From: Ricinus communis
Taxonomy: Eukaryota > Streptophyta > Magnoliopsida > Malpighiales > Euphorbiaceae
DNA length: 64,000 bases
Reading direction: 5' to 3'
Assembly: GCF_019578655.1 (NCBI RefSeq)
Contig: NC_063257.1
Span: forward strand, 12,090,001 to 12,154,000
Shown: positions 13,790-25,774 of the stretch, one piece after another
How the letters are laid out: every line of letters begins with the position of its first letter
Position numbering within the stretch: the stretch's first letter is position 1
The notes under the pieces: generated by a model
What the model was told of the DNA's origin: nothing
Seen by the model: the letters and a program-made list of their open reading frames with translations, nothing else
Database searches by the model: none
Made by a program: the position numbers and the translations under genes

Positions 13790-15099
13790 AGGTGTTCAGG
13801 TGTGGCATTGCACTTGTTTGAGCATGAGCATGCACACAGCCGTCTTATATTTAAGCTTATCACAAAATTATGAACCGATTTCATACATTTCTGCACCACG
13901 CAAGTAGTGTATTCTTTAGTTTATTGCACATTGTCAAGTTGGAGTACATCTTACATGATGCCGGGAGACATCTTGCATCCAGAAACATGAAACTGGAGCG
14001 CAATATGTTGGAAGTGTAACTGGTAATGAGCTTGGAAATGAGGGAGTTATTTCAAGTTATGCACAGGTCAGGTTTTTATTACAGCAGAGCTAGCTTATCA
14101 ATCTGAGTTTAGAAACCTATTAAATATATCAAGTGTTTTAGATATTGTGTATAAGCATGTCATATTGGGTACAAGAAAGCTGAACTTCAACAATATCATA
14201 TTGGTGACTGAACTGATGAAAGAATTTAAACTTTGTATTTAATTTTGTTCTGTAATCGCAAAATTTCGAGTAAATTGCATAGACGGCTCCTGTCTTTGAG
14301 CCATGTATTATAATTATTCTTAAATTTTAATTTATATCAGTAAACTTATCATAAGACCCTACAACTGATGGATGGAAAGAAAACATGGCATAAAATATGT
14401 GTAATTAAAAAAAGAAAAAGAAATGCATGTCAAATAAAACTTTATGTCTTCTCTTTAATAGTAATGTTCTTCATGCATCTCTCTCTACCTCCTTTGTCCA
14501 TTATCTTGTCATGATAGAACTTTCAACTCGATCACTAAGAGCAACTAAAGCAAAGGTGGCTCCATAAAAATGCACTGTCATAATAATTATGTACTCTGCA
14601 TATTTTACGAGTGCAGTTTCTTGAGTTGTTTCATGTCAAAGGTCAGAACTTGAAAATTGAAAAGAAAAACAAGAATAGAGAGAAAAAATAAAAATAAAAA
14701 AGTTCAAATTAATAAATTTGATGAGTAGTAGTAATATAACAGCAACAATTAGAACAATAGCGGAAAGTAGCTGAAGAAGAGTAACTATAACAATTAGAAC
14801 TATATTATTGCAGAAGAATTTCAAAAGAAAAGAAGAAAAAGAAAAGAAAACACTTTTAAAAGAAAGGCAAAAGGCATAATACATCACCAAACATATTTGT
14901 ATGAAATAGTCTTCACTATTTACTAAATTGATAGCATGTGAACATTAGGGTGCTGACTTCACGATTTATCTATTAGACACTTCTATTTACTAAATCGATA
15001 ACATAAATTGATAACATGTGAACATTAGGGTGCTGACTGGACATGCGTATAACTTATACAAGACTCAAAAAGTTAGAAAAAAGTGACACATTCAATGTT
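13790..15099. other. 3' flank of the hydrolase gene and intergenic DNA
   Basis: This includes the 3' untranslated region of the hydrolase gene, whose end I cannot place. At 14917-15038 a segment containing CATGTGAACATTAGGGTGCT is present twice in direct orientation. No other gene is visible. Confidence 0.5.
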
Positions 15100-15550
15100 A
15101 TTATAATAAAATCTAATTTAATCCTTATAGTTTTGCAAAATTATTTTTTGTCCCTCTAATTTTTTTTATTATTCCATAATCTTTTTTGAATATTTTATAT
15201 TTTCTAAATATCTTTTTGACCCTTTGAAATTTTTTAAAAATATGTTTATTTAGATGTATAAATTTGAATACGATGTGTTTGTAATTAAACAAGTCAACCA
15301 AAAAGTAAATAATATTTAGTTTTCTATAAATAATAAATATATTATTTAAAATTCTACACCTAAATAAATATACTGTAAAAAAGTTTAAAAGATAAAAAGG
15401 ATATTTCATAAAAATATAAAAATATTCAAAAACAATTATAGAGGTTAAATTTTTTTTATGTAAATCATGGAATAATAAAAATATTTAGAGGGATAAAAAA
15501 GACGTTTTAGAAAAAATTGAGAATTAAATTGAATCTTTATTATAATAACG
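15100..15550. repeat. Fold-back MITE-like element
   Basis: The left arm (AATCTAATTTAATCCTTATA ... TTTGTCCCTCTAATTTTTTT) is the imperfect inverse of the right arm (AGAGGGATAAAAAAGACG ... GAATTAAATTGAATC), over more than 120 bp. Both outer edges carry ATTATAATAA in the same orientation, a possible 10-bp target-site duplication, though the motif is nearly palindromic. No coding capacity. Confidence 0.6.
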
Positions 15551-17766
15551 GTAATGTGCGTCAATTTTTTTAAGACTTTCTGAGCACGTGTGAATTACAT
15601 GTACGCCAAGTGTTTATATCCGATTAATTTAGCAATGATAGGTAAATAGTGAAGTATAAAATACTAATTCATTCAACTACGAGTGTTTAGTAATGTATTG
15701 TGCCAAACATAAAACTAAAAAGGGTTAAAAAAACCGAACCGACCGAGTTTATACTCTATGTTGTGGATAATACATTGCCACTGACTTTCATTGTGTTAAA
15801 TTTGGTTTCATTAACATATGCCCTTTTTCTTTTTTCTTTTTTTAGTTTTTCTTTTTCATTTTTAAATTTTCTATTCATTATTTTTATTAACATATCGAAG
15901 TTAATGACCTGAGCCACTTAACATATGTGTTAAACTTTATATTATGTTTTTCAATTTTAAAATTAGCGCGTGCATACAAACATATAACTATACTTTTGAA
16001 TGTGTTTTTGGTTTTGTTTTGATTGCTATCTAGTTTATTTATTTATTTTATTTATTCCCTTTTAACTGACCTTTTTTATTAGTCTTTTGGATAGTAAAAC
16101 TATTTTGCCCTAATAAGTTAATTAAATTTTATGACATATCTATTATATCTGATTTTTTTGTACATTAATAAGGTTTTTAAGTATTAAATCTATTTTCAAA
16201 TAATTTTTATTTGATTAGTTTAAAAATAATAAAATTGTCTATATAATTTTATATTATAAATTTTAACATTTTTATAATTAATTTTTCAATGGCTTTTAAG
16301 AAGAATTATATATTTTTAAATATTATATTTATTTTTATTTTTTACCATCATATTTTATATATGATAAATTATAGGTTCATTAAATATAAACTGTAAGTTT
16401 ATTGGTAGTAGGATATAGATTTATTGAAAATTCAATGTTAAATATAGATATAAGCAACATAATTATCAAATATTGTTTATAGGTTTATCAACTATAAGGT
16501 GTAAATTCATCACTGGTAAAGTGCAAATTCATTAATAGATTCATAGAGAATTTATTGTTAAATATAGGTATAAGCAACAAGAATATTAAGTATTGTTTAT
16601 AAGTTTATCAATTATAAGATGTAAATTCATCATGAATTTTTAGAATATAATATATGAACCTCAGAGATATACGTGCAATGAACAAATAGTTTATAATTTA
16701 TGAACTTGTTGTGTTTAATCTAAAATCTATTTATTTTAGCCTATGAATCTATAGTTTAATCGTTGATGTTTAAAACTTTTTCTAATAATTTGTGTCATAG
16801 TTTATATTTTATAATTATGGATATGAATTTATTAACTTAAATATTTCATTAGTATCATCAAATTTTAAGAAATTAAAGTATTGTTATTTAAAAATAAAAA
16901 ATAATTTAAATCTAAATTTTAAAAATAAGTCGTAATTTAATTTAAAATACGAATATATATATATTTAAACATGATTAAATTTACATTTTCATGAAAAAAT
17001 TAAATCATTAATAAAGCTTCATGTATATATATAAAATTTAAATCAAAATAAAAGAAAATATATTATAAACACGTGTTAAAATGATCCCCGGTCCATAATG
17101 CTATATGTACCTAGATCCAGAATATAGAAGTGAGAAAAAAACAGGCAAACTGAACCGATCGATCACAATTGAACTGAAAAAATCAGAATAATTGTACCTG
17201 AAAAAAATCAGAATAAGTAAATTAATGCAGTTTTAATTTCTATTTTTGAGAAAATTCATTACCCGGACGGTTTTTAATTTCTAAATCCGAAAAAACTATG
17301 GTTAACTAAATGGACTGATTATAACTTTATTATTAATATTTTAGATAAATTTTTTACATTATCTACATATATATTCTTAATAAATAAATTTTTTTAATAA
17401 CTCTTAAAATTGGAGAACTATTCCCTTTTTCTTTGTTCTTCTCTTTAACTGAAAAATTGTGGTTAGAAATCTAAGTTTTCGATTAACTGAACTAATAATT
17501 AATGGAATATTTAGTTAAGCTTTTAATTTAAAAAAATGAAAAAAAAAAAAAAATCAAAACTAAACGGTAAGTTCTGTTGTGATCATGGTCCGATATAAAG
17601 CATAAGCGAACCGGGCTCACCCGTATGTGGTGCTTGGCTTAGAAAACACGGACTATTTTGTGCAGAAGGTTTTTCTTCTATTCTTAGGCATCTTCCATTC
17701 TTGTGTGTCTTCAAGTTCTGAATTACAATTGCATCATCGACTAGATTTGCAGGGTTTCTTTATTGT
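15551..17766. other. AT-rich intergenic DNA
   Basis: No gene is recognisable. The stretch is dominated by A/T runs and degenerate direct repeats, including the tandem pair at 16432-16635. Confidence 0.5.
16432..16635. repeat. Degenerate tandem duplication of about 120 bp
   Basis: A unit containing GTTAAATATAG, TATAAGCAACA, ATTGTTTATA and GTAAATTCATCA, in that order, occurs twice at a spacing of about 120 bp, with perhaps 85 percent identity. Confidence 0.65.
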
Positions 17767-17924
17767 TAGAGATATCAATGCATCCATTGTTGCAAGAAAA
17801 CATGTTTTCTCTTACTCTTCATGCAAATGAGCTGAAATTTACACCAAAAACCTTTCCATTGTTCTTATAAAAACATCTCCGATTCATTAATTTTACTTGC
17901 ATATTGATTCTTACTACAAGCAAT
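17767..17924 (+). repeat. Diverged direct repeat, copy A
   Basis: This aligns over about 155 bp with 21812-21965. The best block shares ATTCATTAATTTTAC, then GGTTCTTACTA/GATTCTTACTA, then AAGCAA. Identity is roughly 65-70 percent by eye. The two copies bracket the decayed Harbinger element. Confidence 0.6.
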
Positions 17925-18073
17925 AACAGCTTTTTCTCTTAAACTTGATTTGCTGTTTAATAGCATTACTTGCTTTTATTTCATTTCGACAAAAATAAAG
18001 TTCCAATAGTAATGCTTTAACTTACCAGCACAAGTTCTCTGAAAAATGTTCTTCGCTATCACAATGTATCTAA

Positions 18074-18093
18074 GGGTCTATTTGGTTAAGCTG
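18074..18093 (-). repeat. Candidate terminal sequence of the Harbinger element
   Basis: GGGTCTATTTGGTTAAGCTG immediately follows a TAA trinucleotide. GGG(T/C)CTRTTTGGTT ends with TWA target sites are common in PIF/Harbinger and Tourist elements. It lies 3' of the transposase remnant, as expected, but I did not find a matching opposite end, so this is tentative. Confidence 0.35.
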
Positions 18094-18497
18094 TTATTGG
18101 TCACTGATAGCTGATTGATAATTATATTTGATAAAATCATTAATTATAGTTGTTGCTGTTTATATATTTAATGACTAATATAGACATCAATTAGTTGTTC
18201 TTTACCCTTTTTATTAAAGTATTATACTTATTATTCTTTTAAAAAAAAATTATATACTGTAATATTATATAAATTTATTTTCATAACAACATAGTTGATT
18301 CGATAAAAGAAATAAAAAAAAATAATAATGAGAAAAATATCGAGTTGAAAAAATAAAAACTTTATTATAAGGTAACTCGTGTTAACTTTTTTATATTTTA
18401 TTAAAAACGAAACATAAACTAATTATAATATTATAGCTTTGGTTTGTATTTGTTCATTTACAAATAAATAAAAAATATCATGATAATAAATTCTGGA

Positions 18498-19610
18498 TTA
18501 TCTAATGCCTTCTTGTTTTGGGATGCAGTTGTGTACTGCCATTGTTGCAACCATAATAACCCTTTGCCTTTCGAATGGATATGAAGGGGCTTTCCAAAAA
18601 CCAAATGTTCTTCTTCCAATACAACATCCAAGAGATGAACACCAACGATTGAGAGTTTTCAAAGCTTCCTTGGCTGACCACCACCGATCAAAGTCAGGTA
18701 AATGATTTATGGTTTTCCTGTAAGGTTCAAGATATCCTTCCACTGTAGATGTCCAGCATCTACCGAGTAATATCTTTCTGCATATTTTAAGTGATGAATA
18801 AACATTTTTACATTTAAATCTTAAGTCGATGTAAGATAGTATTACTTGGTGGGTAGTGCAGGAAGATTTAATTCTCTCTTGTGATTGCATATTGAAAGAG
18901 TCGTCCGCCATGAGTTGTTCCTTCCAATCCAGCCATTACAAATATGAACTGCATGTCGAGCCATGATATTTTGTGTCGGCACTCCTTTCCTCTCCAATGA
19001 ATCATACTAAATATTCTTTTCATTTACATTAGATGCTGCATGATTGACATCAATAGCTCCAATACAATTCTAAAAATACAAATATAATTAGTTATATATA
19101 TGCGAGGCATGTATCTTTTATCGTTCAGTATCTCTGGATGAATTGTACTAAATGTTGGATCGTGAGGTTTTATTAGATTCACCGAAAACCTCATTATTGC
19201 TGTCAATACTTCATGGAAGTTACGACTGACTGTCTCACCTAAAGTTGAAAACGTCCTTAAACCTGCCTATTTCAAGCACCTAAAGCAAGAATGTATAAAA
19301 ACAATCCTATTTCTTTTCTAATACAAACATCTTTCTTGAAGCTACTAATTGATATTTATTTTTTAAATCTTGACAGAAATTGATTATATTTTTATTTATT
19401 CTAAATATATTAATGAATCTCTTTTCATTCCCTCTCGTTAATTCTAATAACCAAATAATTTCCTGTTTGAAATGAATTCATGCAAAGTTCTTTGCGAATA
19501 TGTCTCAAATAAAATTGATACATTGTTTCAACTGCATATATTGTTGAGAATGACTCCCACTCTTTGTCTTCATTATTATCATTAAAAATTATGTTTTGAG
19601 TGACAACCAT
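18498..19610 (-). pseudogene. PIF/Harbinger transposase remnant
   Basis: Pieces in several minus-strand frames match the order of a HARBI1-like transposase. Near 19230 there is GETVSRNFHEVL; at about 19130-19160 HPEILNDKRYMP; near 19030-19070 NCIGAID, the block carrying the first catalytic Asp, where the usual following Gly-Thr-His has changed to V-N-H. At the C-terminal end SYPFERQRVIMVATMAVHNC resembles the closing helix (SYP..TQ..IV.ACM.LHN) of the family. Stops and frame changes separate the pieces. The residues assigned to 19425-19610 (CMNSFQTGNYLV) fit the weakly conserved N-terminus. I am confident of the superfamily but not of the exact limits. Confidence 0.75.
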
Positions 19611-19855
19611 ATCGACCTAATAAATCAAATATGTAAATTCACATATCAGTAAAATATTCATATATAAATAAATTGAGATAGTAACAACATAAATTATTTA
19701 CCATTCAACACAAATCAATACCCAACAATAGGTTTTTGTATTTCAATTATTATAAAAAAATAAACACGATAGGAAAAGAACCATCACAGGAATAACTTGG
19801 GATGATAAAATAATCTCAGAAAAATAAACTAAGACTAAATGTTTCATCTATTGAT

Positions 19856-20901
19856 TCACAAGCTTCCATAAGCCGCAATCCATATTATATGGTGATACTG
19901 AAACCAATTCAATTTTGTCTCTGCATCTGAAAAAATTACATACATTTCTCTCTTAGATTCTTGATCGAGTAAGAGAGTACTAAGAAAGTGAAGTTGAGCA
20001 CCATTTTTCATATTTGGAAGTGAGAGTATATCTTGCATTAACCTCACCGATTGAACAACTAGGTCCATCCCTCAAAATCTCACACATCATAGAATTTTTC
20101 TTTTTTAACGCTTGCTTTCATACCTTTTTTTTTTTCCAGTTCTCTAATCGTCTTACACAATTGAACTACACTTTATTGTTGCTTAATCTTTTTTCTTTCC
20201 TGATTAATTCCATCTGTTCTTGTTCTTTTAAACTTGCGAAGTTTTTGTTGACTAGTTTCACCTATTGAAGGTTGAAAAGACGAACCTCCTAATATCGTGT
20301 ATAGTCTCATAAAACTCATCATCTAAATTGGTGTTCTCTTCCTCCACCAATTTGTTTGCATATTCTTCCACATCTATGTTACTAGGCAATTCACCATTGC
20401 TGGGTGCATAAGCATATTCTCCCAGTAGCTACAGAACTCATAAAAGTCATAGCATATTTCTTGTAAAGCTCTTTTCCTTTTTTTCTCGTAATTTTGTATA
20501 ATTCTCATTTTCCTATAGCATAGGCATTTTTAAACATAAATAAATAAATAAATAATTACTTAAATTTTTATATGAAATATTATTTATTGTTAATAACTTA
20601 CTTGAATTTTCTCTTTCCACCACTCATCAGAGACATCAATTGTCCCTTTAGTAGGATTCCATCCTAATGCGGTTTCCTTTCCCATTAATCCAATCCCATT
20701 TATGTTTCATTTTTCTCCCTAATGTAATGCACATTAGCAGCTTCCATTTCATTGTCAACCCAAGACACCCCATCCAGCTTTTTGTCTCTTACCATTGTTT
20801 GTACCTCGAATACAAACATCCATAAAAATATCAAACTGCTCAGTTGTCCATGTGATTCTTCCAATGTTTTTACTGCTTTTTGATTTACCTCTACGACCCA
20901 T
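19856..20901 (-). pseudogene. Myb/SANT-like accessory protein remnant of the Harbinger element
   Basis: The remnant starts at an ATG (20901) with a basic leader (MGRRGKSKSS) and ITWTTEQFDIFMDVCIRG, the start of the trihelix-like Myb/SANT domain. Further on, in another frame near 20610-20670, are WNPTKGTIDVSDEWWKEKIQ, a very characteristic block of this family. Near 19900 FLSTLLLDQESKREMYVIF resembles its C-terminal segment. At least two frame changes and a stop (after EKNET, near 20710) break it. Confidence 0.7.
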
Positions 20902-21050
20902 AATGTGACCTATAATTGAAACATTAAATTTAAATTTTACATGGATAACCATATTTAATATCACTCTAGCTCAATGTTGTACATATATATATGTTCAACT
21001 TTTATTGATAAAAACAAGAAATGACTTCTTAAAGTTTTTAGCTAAAGGTT

Positions 21051-21474
21051 GGATAAATTACATTTGCAGTCACTAAATTTTGTATTCAGTGACAAAAAAC
21101 ATACTAAAATTTTAATTTATAATTAAATGTTTACTAGATTTTATTTTTAATACCATCGATGAGTTTTTTTGAAAAGTGTGAGAAGAATTATCTAGGCGGT
21201 CACCGAATTTTACACTTTGTAATAAAAATGTACCAAAATTATAATTTTAAAAATATATAAGCGACACCTTTTTGTAACAAATCAAAAGTTTGATATCTTT
21301 TTGCTATAAATTGCAAAATTTGGTGACTATATAAATAATTTACTCTCTAAGTATGCCAAAAAAATTTATCGGTATTATAAAAGTTAAAGTTTAGCATTCA
21401 TTTAGTTTTAAATCAAAGATTTTGTATCTTTTTTACAAAGTGCAAAGTTTAAAGACCGTCGGTATAATTTATCC
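21051..21474. repeat. Fold-back element with a nested palindromic core
   Basis: The ends are GGATAAATTACATTTGCAGT and, on the other strand, GGATAAATTATACCGACGGT; the arms align for about 80 bp. Flanks are GCTAAAGGTT (21041-21050) and GCTAAAAATT (21475-21484), an 8/10 match that may be an aged target-site duplication of Mutator length. The middle (about 21185-21345) is a second palindrome with its own related arms. Confidence 0.6.
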
Positions 21475-21484
21475 GCTAAAAATT

Positions 21485-22560
21485 TTAGTGCAAATTAGAC
21501 CGAATTATAAAGCTTGACCTAAAAGCTAAGTTTGAGGTAAATTGGATCTCTGAATAATTTAATGGCTAAATATGATGTGTCAATCCTTATTAGTTATTGA
21601 TCAAATAATAATTAAAATTAATATTAAATAATTTATATGTAACAAATCATAATTTTGTGATTAAATATAAAATTCAATAACTATTTACATTATTATTCGT
21701 TTAGTGAGCTACCACTTTAGATTGACACTTATTTATTTATTTATTTAGTAATTGCCTTGCCATGAATGTTGGTTAAAATTGCACTTGCTTGCTTATTTTG
21801 CAATGTCTTGATAGAGGACAATACATCAAAACCTTCCAAGGAAAATATGTTTCTTCTGCATTTAGTGCAGTTGAGCCAAGCTTACATGAAAACTTTCCAT
21901 TTCTGCTGTACAACATCTCTTATTCATTAATTTTACCTGGCAGAACGGTTCTTACTAAAAGCAAAATAGGTTGTCTAAATTCCCTGGCATACCACATCAC
22001 AGAAAAATTAGTGCAAATATCCTGATATAGCACATCAGGGAAAATATTGAGACAAAGGAGTTCCCTGAAAGAACTCTTGCTTCATTATATTGATGAGACT
22101 TGGGCACTCGTACATAACAGACAAGTAACACATCCTGACAGCACATCTCAAAAGGAAATATTAGCATCACCCATACACAAACACTAGCACCATTACGCAG
22201 TGCAACATCTAACATAAAACTTTAACAAACCTACAAATTTCTACATGGCTGACCCTGAAGATGAAACTTAAGCATCTGCTCCGGGGTCTGCCCTAGCATC
22301 TGTTTATATATATATATATTATATATATCAACTCTTCTCAATCTCCTCAGCCGCTGCGAAATGCAATTACAGATACTCATTTTTCAAAAAACCCTACCCA
22401 CTACTCGCACAATGTGTACTGGTAGTGTTTGCATATATGAAAAACCAGAAAGAAGAGAACTAAAAACTTTTCTATATATCAAACCCAGCAATGCCTTTTT
22501 CCTTTTTTCTTTGTTTTTCCATTTTTCTTCTTTTTGATGTTGCTTATAGTGAGCTTCTGA
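21485..22560. other. Intergenic DNA and 3' flank of the DUF506 gene
   Basis: Contains repeat copy B and a TA microsatellite at about 22303-22328. The stretch nearest 22560 is probably 3' untranslated sequence of the minus-strand DUF506 gene. Confidence 0.45.
21812..21965 (+). repeat. Diverged direct repeat, copy B
   Basis: Partner of 17767-17924, in the same orientation and about 4 kb away. No coding function is evident in either copy. Confidence 0.6.
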
Positions 22561-25500
22561 TTAAGTGACTCTTACTGCAGAGAGTTGCAAGCGAGAATCA
22601 TGAGATTGCCTTGAGGAAAGTAGGGAAGATTTATTTGAAGATTCATCGGTGAGACCTCTTGGTGCAGAAGAATTAGACCATTTCATTTGCATAAAGCTTC
22701 TCTTTCGCCACGGACCCATATGGATTTTCTGCTCCTTCATTGATCTCTTGGCTGATTCACATACAACACCAACAATGGCATTGAGGTAGTCAGCTTTTCC
22801 TATGTAATATTTTGGTAACTGGGATACAAGCTTCCTGTATTCTTCACATGCTTTTGCCATCTCAAATTGGTCACTGAATTCCAATTCTATTAGGTATGGA
22901 ATTTGCTTCTTCCTTCCACTAGTGCTTGCTATCACCTCAATGTACTCATGTTTCCCTGCAAAGGAGAAAAACTGATCAAGAAAAAAATAATATATTGATA
23001 ATTTTCACTTCCAACATTGGAAGGGCTTAACCAGCAGTTTCATATATACATGTGTGTGTGAGAAATAGTTTCTCCCGCTCCTTAATATCTTTTCTTAGCA
23101 TTATAATGTTTTGATGATGGAAAAATGAAATTACCTCCTGGGAACTTCTTAGTGCGTTTCCACTTGGATGTGCATAGAGCAGCATTGAATCCTTTTTGGC
23201 AGAGAAAATGAACAACCCTTTGTCTCAAACAGGAAATGCAGGCATCTGAATTGGAGTTGAGGCAATTGCAGAAGTCTGTACCTTTTGCTACTTGTATGAT
23301 TCTATTAATCTCTTGCCTCAATTTTGAACCTGTTAGGCTGTTACGTTCCAAAAGCTCCTGCAGATAATGATAGCCATAAAAGGATCAAATATAGTGCATC
23401 AGCCAGCCATAATCTAAGATATCATCATATATACCCAATGATAAATGTCAATCTTATTCAAGAACTTGAATAGCATTTAGAGAAAAGAATTTAATTACAA
23501 AAAGCAAAAAAGTAAAAAAGAAAAACTCAACTTAAAAAGAAATGATTTTAAATAAGACAGTGAATCATATGACATAAATAATTATTTTTTATATACTCGT
23601 TACATATATAATAATTTTTTAAATTTTAAATCTCTATTTTATAAAAATAAATATTTTTATTTTTTGAATTAAGTCTGAAATATTAAAGTGGATTTATTTT
23701 GACACTATTGATTAAATAAATGTGAGAATTTATTATTTGAAATAGTGGGGAAGAGCTGGTGCAGCAAATCAGTGTAATAATAATTAATAGTTGGTATTAT
23801 GTAAGAATATGTGAACATAAGCAGACAGTATCAGATATTTTTTGTTGGACTAAAAATGGACCCAACCTTTATTGTGGTACAGCAGCCGTACACATGGCAA
23901 AACAAGAGCCAATTATTATTAGGGTTGGCGTAGCAATACCAGTTGCCAAAATTAAGCACATGCAAAATTTGCTTTTTATTAACATTTTTCTTCTAAGACT
24001 AATTTCTTTTTTTTCTTTTTTTTACCGAATCAAATCTGATAATTCATATTAGAAGTGGCTGTGAGTAGGGGTATAAGAAGATCTCAACAATTCGCATTGG
24101 ACTTAATTTCAGTTTGTTTTTCTAAATTATTTAAGTTTGTTCATAAATTATTTAAATTTATTTTTAATTTATAAAATATAAAATATTTCAATCTAATTTC
24201 GATTTCACTTTTAAATTCGTTAAGAATTTAAATTAAATTTAATAATTTAGTATATTGTATTTATAAGCTTTTAGACTTGTTATAGATAATATATATTTTA
24301 TAATAATACAATTATATATATATATATATATAATCCATCATTTCGAAATTATTAAGTTTTACCATTTTTCTAATAGCTTGAGTATTGATAAAATTTATTT
24401 TATCTTTATTTATTTAATACAATGAATAAAATTTTAAAAAATATTAATATTTAAATAGCTCGAGTTTGTTTTGAACTCGATTTTTTTTTTAATCTCGTTC
24501 GAGCTTATTTAAAATATTACAAATTCAAACCAATCATAATCAATAATATGATTTCATTAAACCAAACTTAAACAATAATAAGTTCAGTATTTTCTCACAA
24601 AAAAATATAATAAATAATGGTCTTAATTATGAGAAAAGCAAATTATAGCTTTCCTTAGAGCAAAATATCTATATGCCATATGTTTGAATGTTTTTATTGA
24701 TATTGTAATTATCTCATATACAAATCCAAAATATAAAAAAAAAAAAAAAAAGATCTCCAAAAAATTAAAAGCCAAACAGAAAGGGTCCATTGCAGCTGTT
24801 TTCTACAGAGAATCCTTTTCATAATAAAGAAATGATATTTCTTCTTATTCTCTATCAGTTGACAAAGACATGAAGGAAAAACAAATTATTAACACAAATT
24901 TCTCTGTTAATTGTAAGATTTCAATTTAGCCTTTCAATAATTATAAAACCATATATGTTTAATCAGAAAAAGGAAAAAGAAAGAAAAAAAAAATAAAGCT
25001 GAAATTTGAATTCTCATATTTACTAAGGATGAACTTGGAAAGTTTACCTTATTGGTACAGATTGAGTACTTTGAAATTCTAAATAGGCATTTTAGTGACA
25101 GAATTGGGATTTATGTTAAGAAAATCCATATTTGCATCTGAATTAATGCAAAGATTTTATGCAAGCTAATGAATTAAAAGATTGATTGGAAATGCAAAAG
25201 GTATAAATATATGTGACTTCTATTTTCTATAATCTAAATATAATCAATCTACAGATACCAATTTGTTTAAACTAATTAGTAGCATACATATGAAGCATAA
25301 GAATAATACAAAAAACATATCCAAAGAGTGCCAACATGAAAGAAAACACAAGAAAAGAAAAGGAAAAAAGAAATGATCAGGCATGTACCTGAAGCAAGGC
25401 TTCTTGTGATTCCCAGAACAAGGTTCTTTCCATGGAGTTCTGCAAATTACCATCACCAGATTCATCAAATTCAATCCAGTCATCATCATCATCATCACAA

Positions 25501-25631
25501 TCAAAAGAAGGGTTATTAGAATCAAGAAAATCTTCATCAAGAAACACAGAGACTTTCTCTTCAAGGCTGTCCATGAATTTATGGCTGTAACTATGAACAG
25601 CCTTCTCCTCCATAAGATTGTACTTACCCAT
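22561..25631 (-). CDS. DUF506 (PDDEXK-like) family protein
   Basis: Three exons (25631-25389, 23357-23135, 22955-22561), all GT-AG, encode 286 residues, normal for this plant family. The N-terminus has an acidic run (DCDDDDDDW, about 44-52). The core carries the family signatures in order: a Cys-rich block CNCLNSNSDACISCLR (~110-125), GFNAALCTSKWKRTKKFPGG (~137-156), EYIEV, then PYLIELEFSDQFEMAKACEEY, LPKYYIGKADYLNAIV and, near the end, MGPWRKRSFMQMKW. The fold is classed as PDDEXK nuclease-like, but no nuclease activity is established; some members repress root-hair growth in Arabidopsis. The last ~40 residues are Ser-rich and variable. A TATA-like box lies 135 bp upstream of the ATG and the 5' leader is CT-rich on the coding strand. 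The first intron is about 2 kb. Confidence 0.92.
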
Positions 25632-25765
25632 CTCTCTCTGAATTATATTTTTCTTTTAAGGAAGATACATAACATATAATGATGGAGAAAGAAAGAAAGA
25701 AAGAAAAGAAAAACAATTTAAGGAGAAAAGGCTCTTGCAAGGAAAAATGTGCATCAAGATGGCAT

Positions 25766-25774
25766 TATTTATAG
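25766..25774 (-). promoter_or_regulatory. TATA box of the DUF506 gene
   Basis: On the minus strand CTATAAATA lies about 135 bp upstream of the start codon. A (GAAA)n/CT-rich tract at 25689-25715 would be in the leader. Confidence 0.55.

Larger units (their letters stand above)
18498..20901 (-). mobile_element. Decayed PIF/Harbinger DNA transposon
   Basis: Two genes typical of the superfamily lie on the minus strand: a Myb/SANT-like protein (19856-20901), then a DDE transposase (18498-19610). In living elements the two proteins act together to bind and cut the transposon ends. Both are interrupted by stops and frame changes, so the copy is dead. True ends are not defined; one possible end is at 18074. 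Confidence 0.75.

Noticed and set aside
18505..18705. 66-codon plus-strand ORF
   Set aside because: It is the antisense shadow of the minus-strand transposase remnant (the block with SYPFERQRV).
25244..25564. 106-codon minus-strand ORF over the DUF506 first exon
   Set aside because: It is an out-of-frame overlap; the 25389-25631 frame carries the family N-terminus and joins the other exons.
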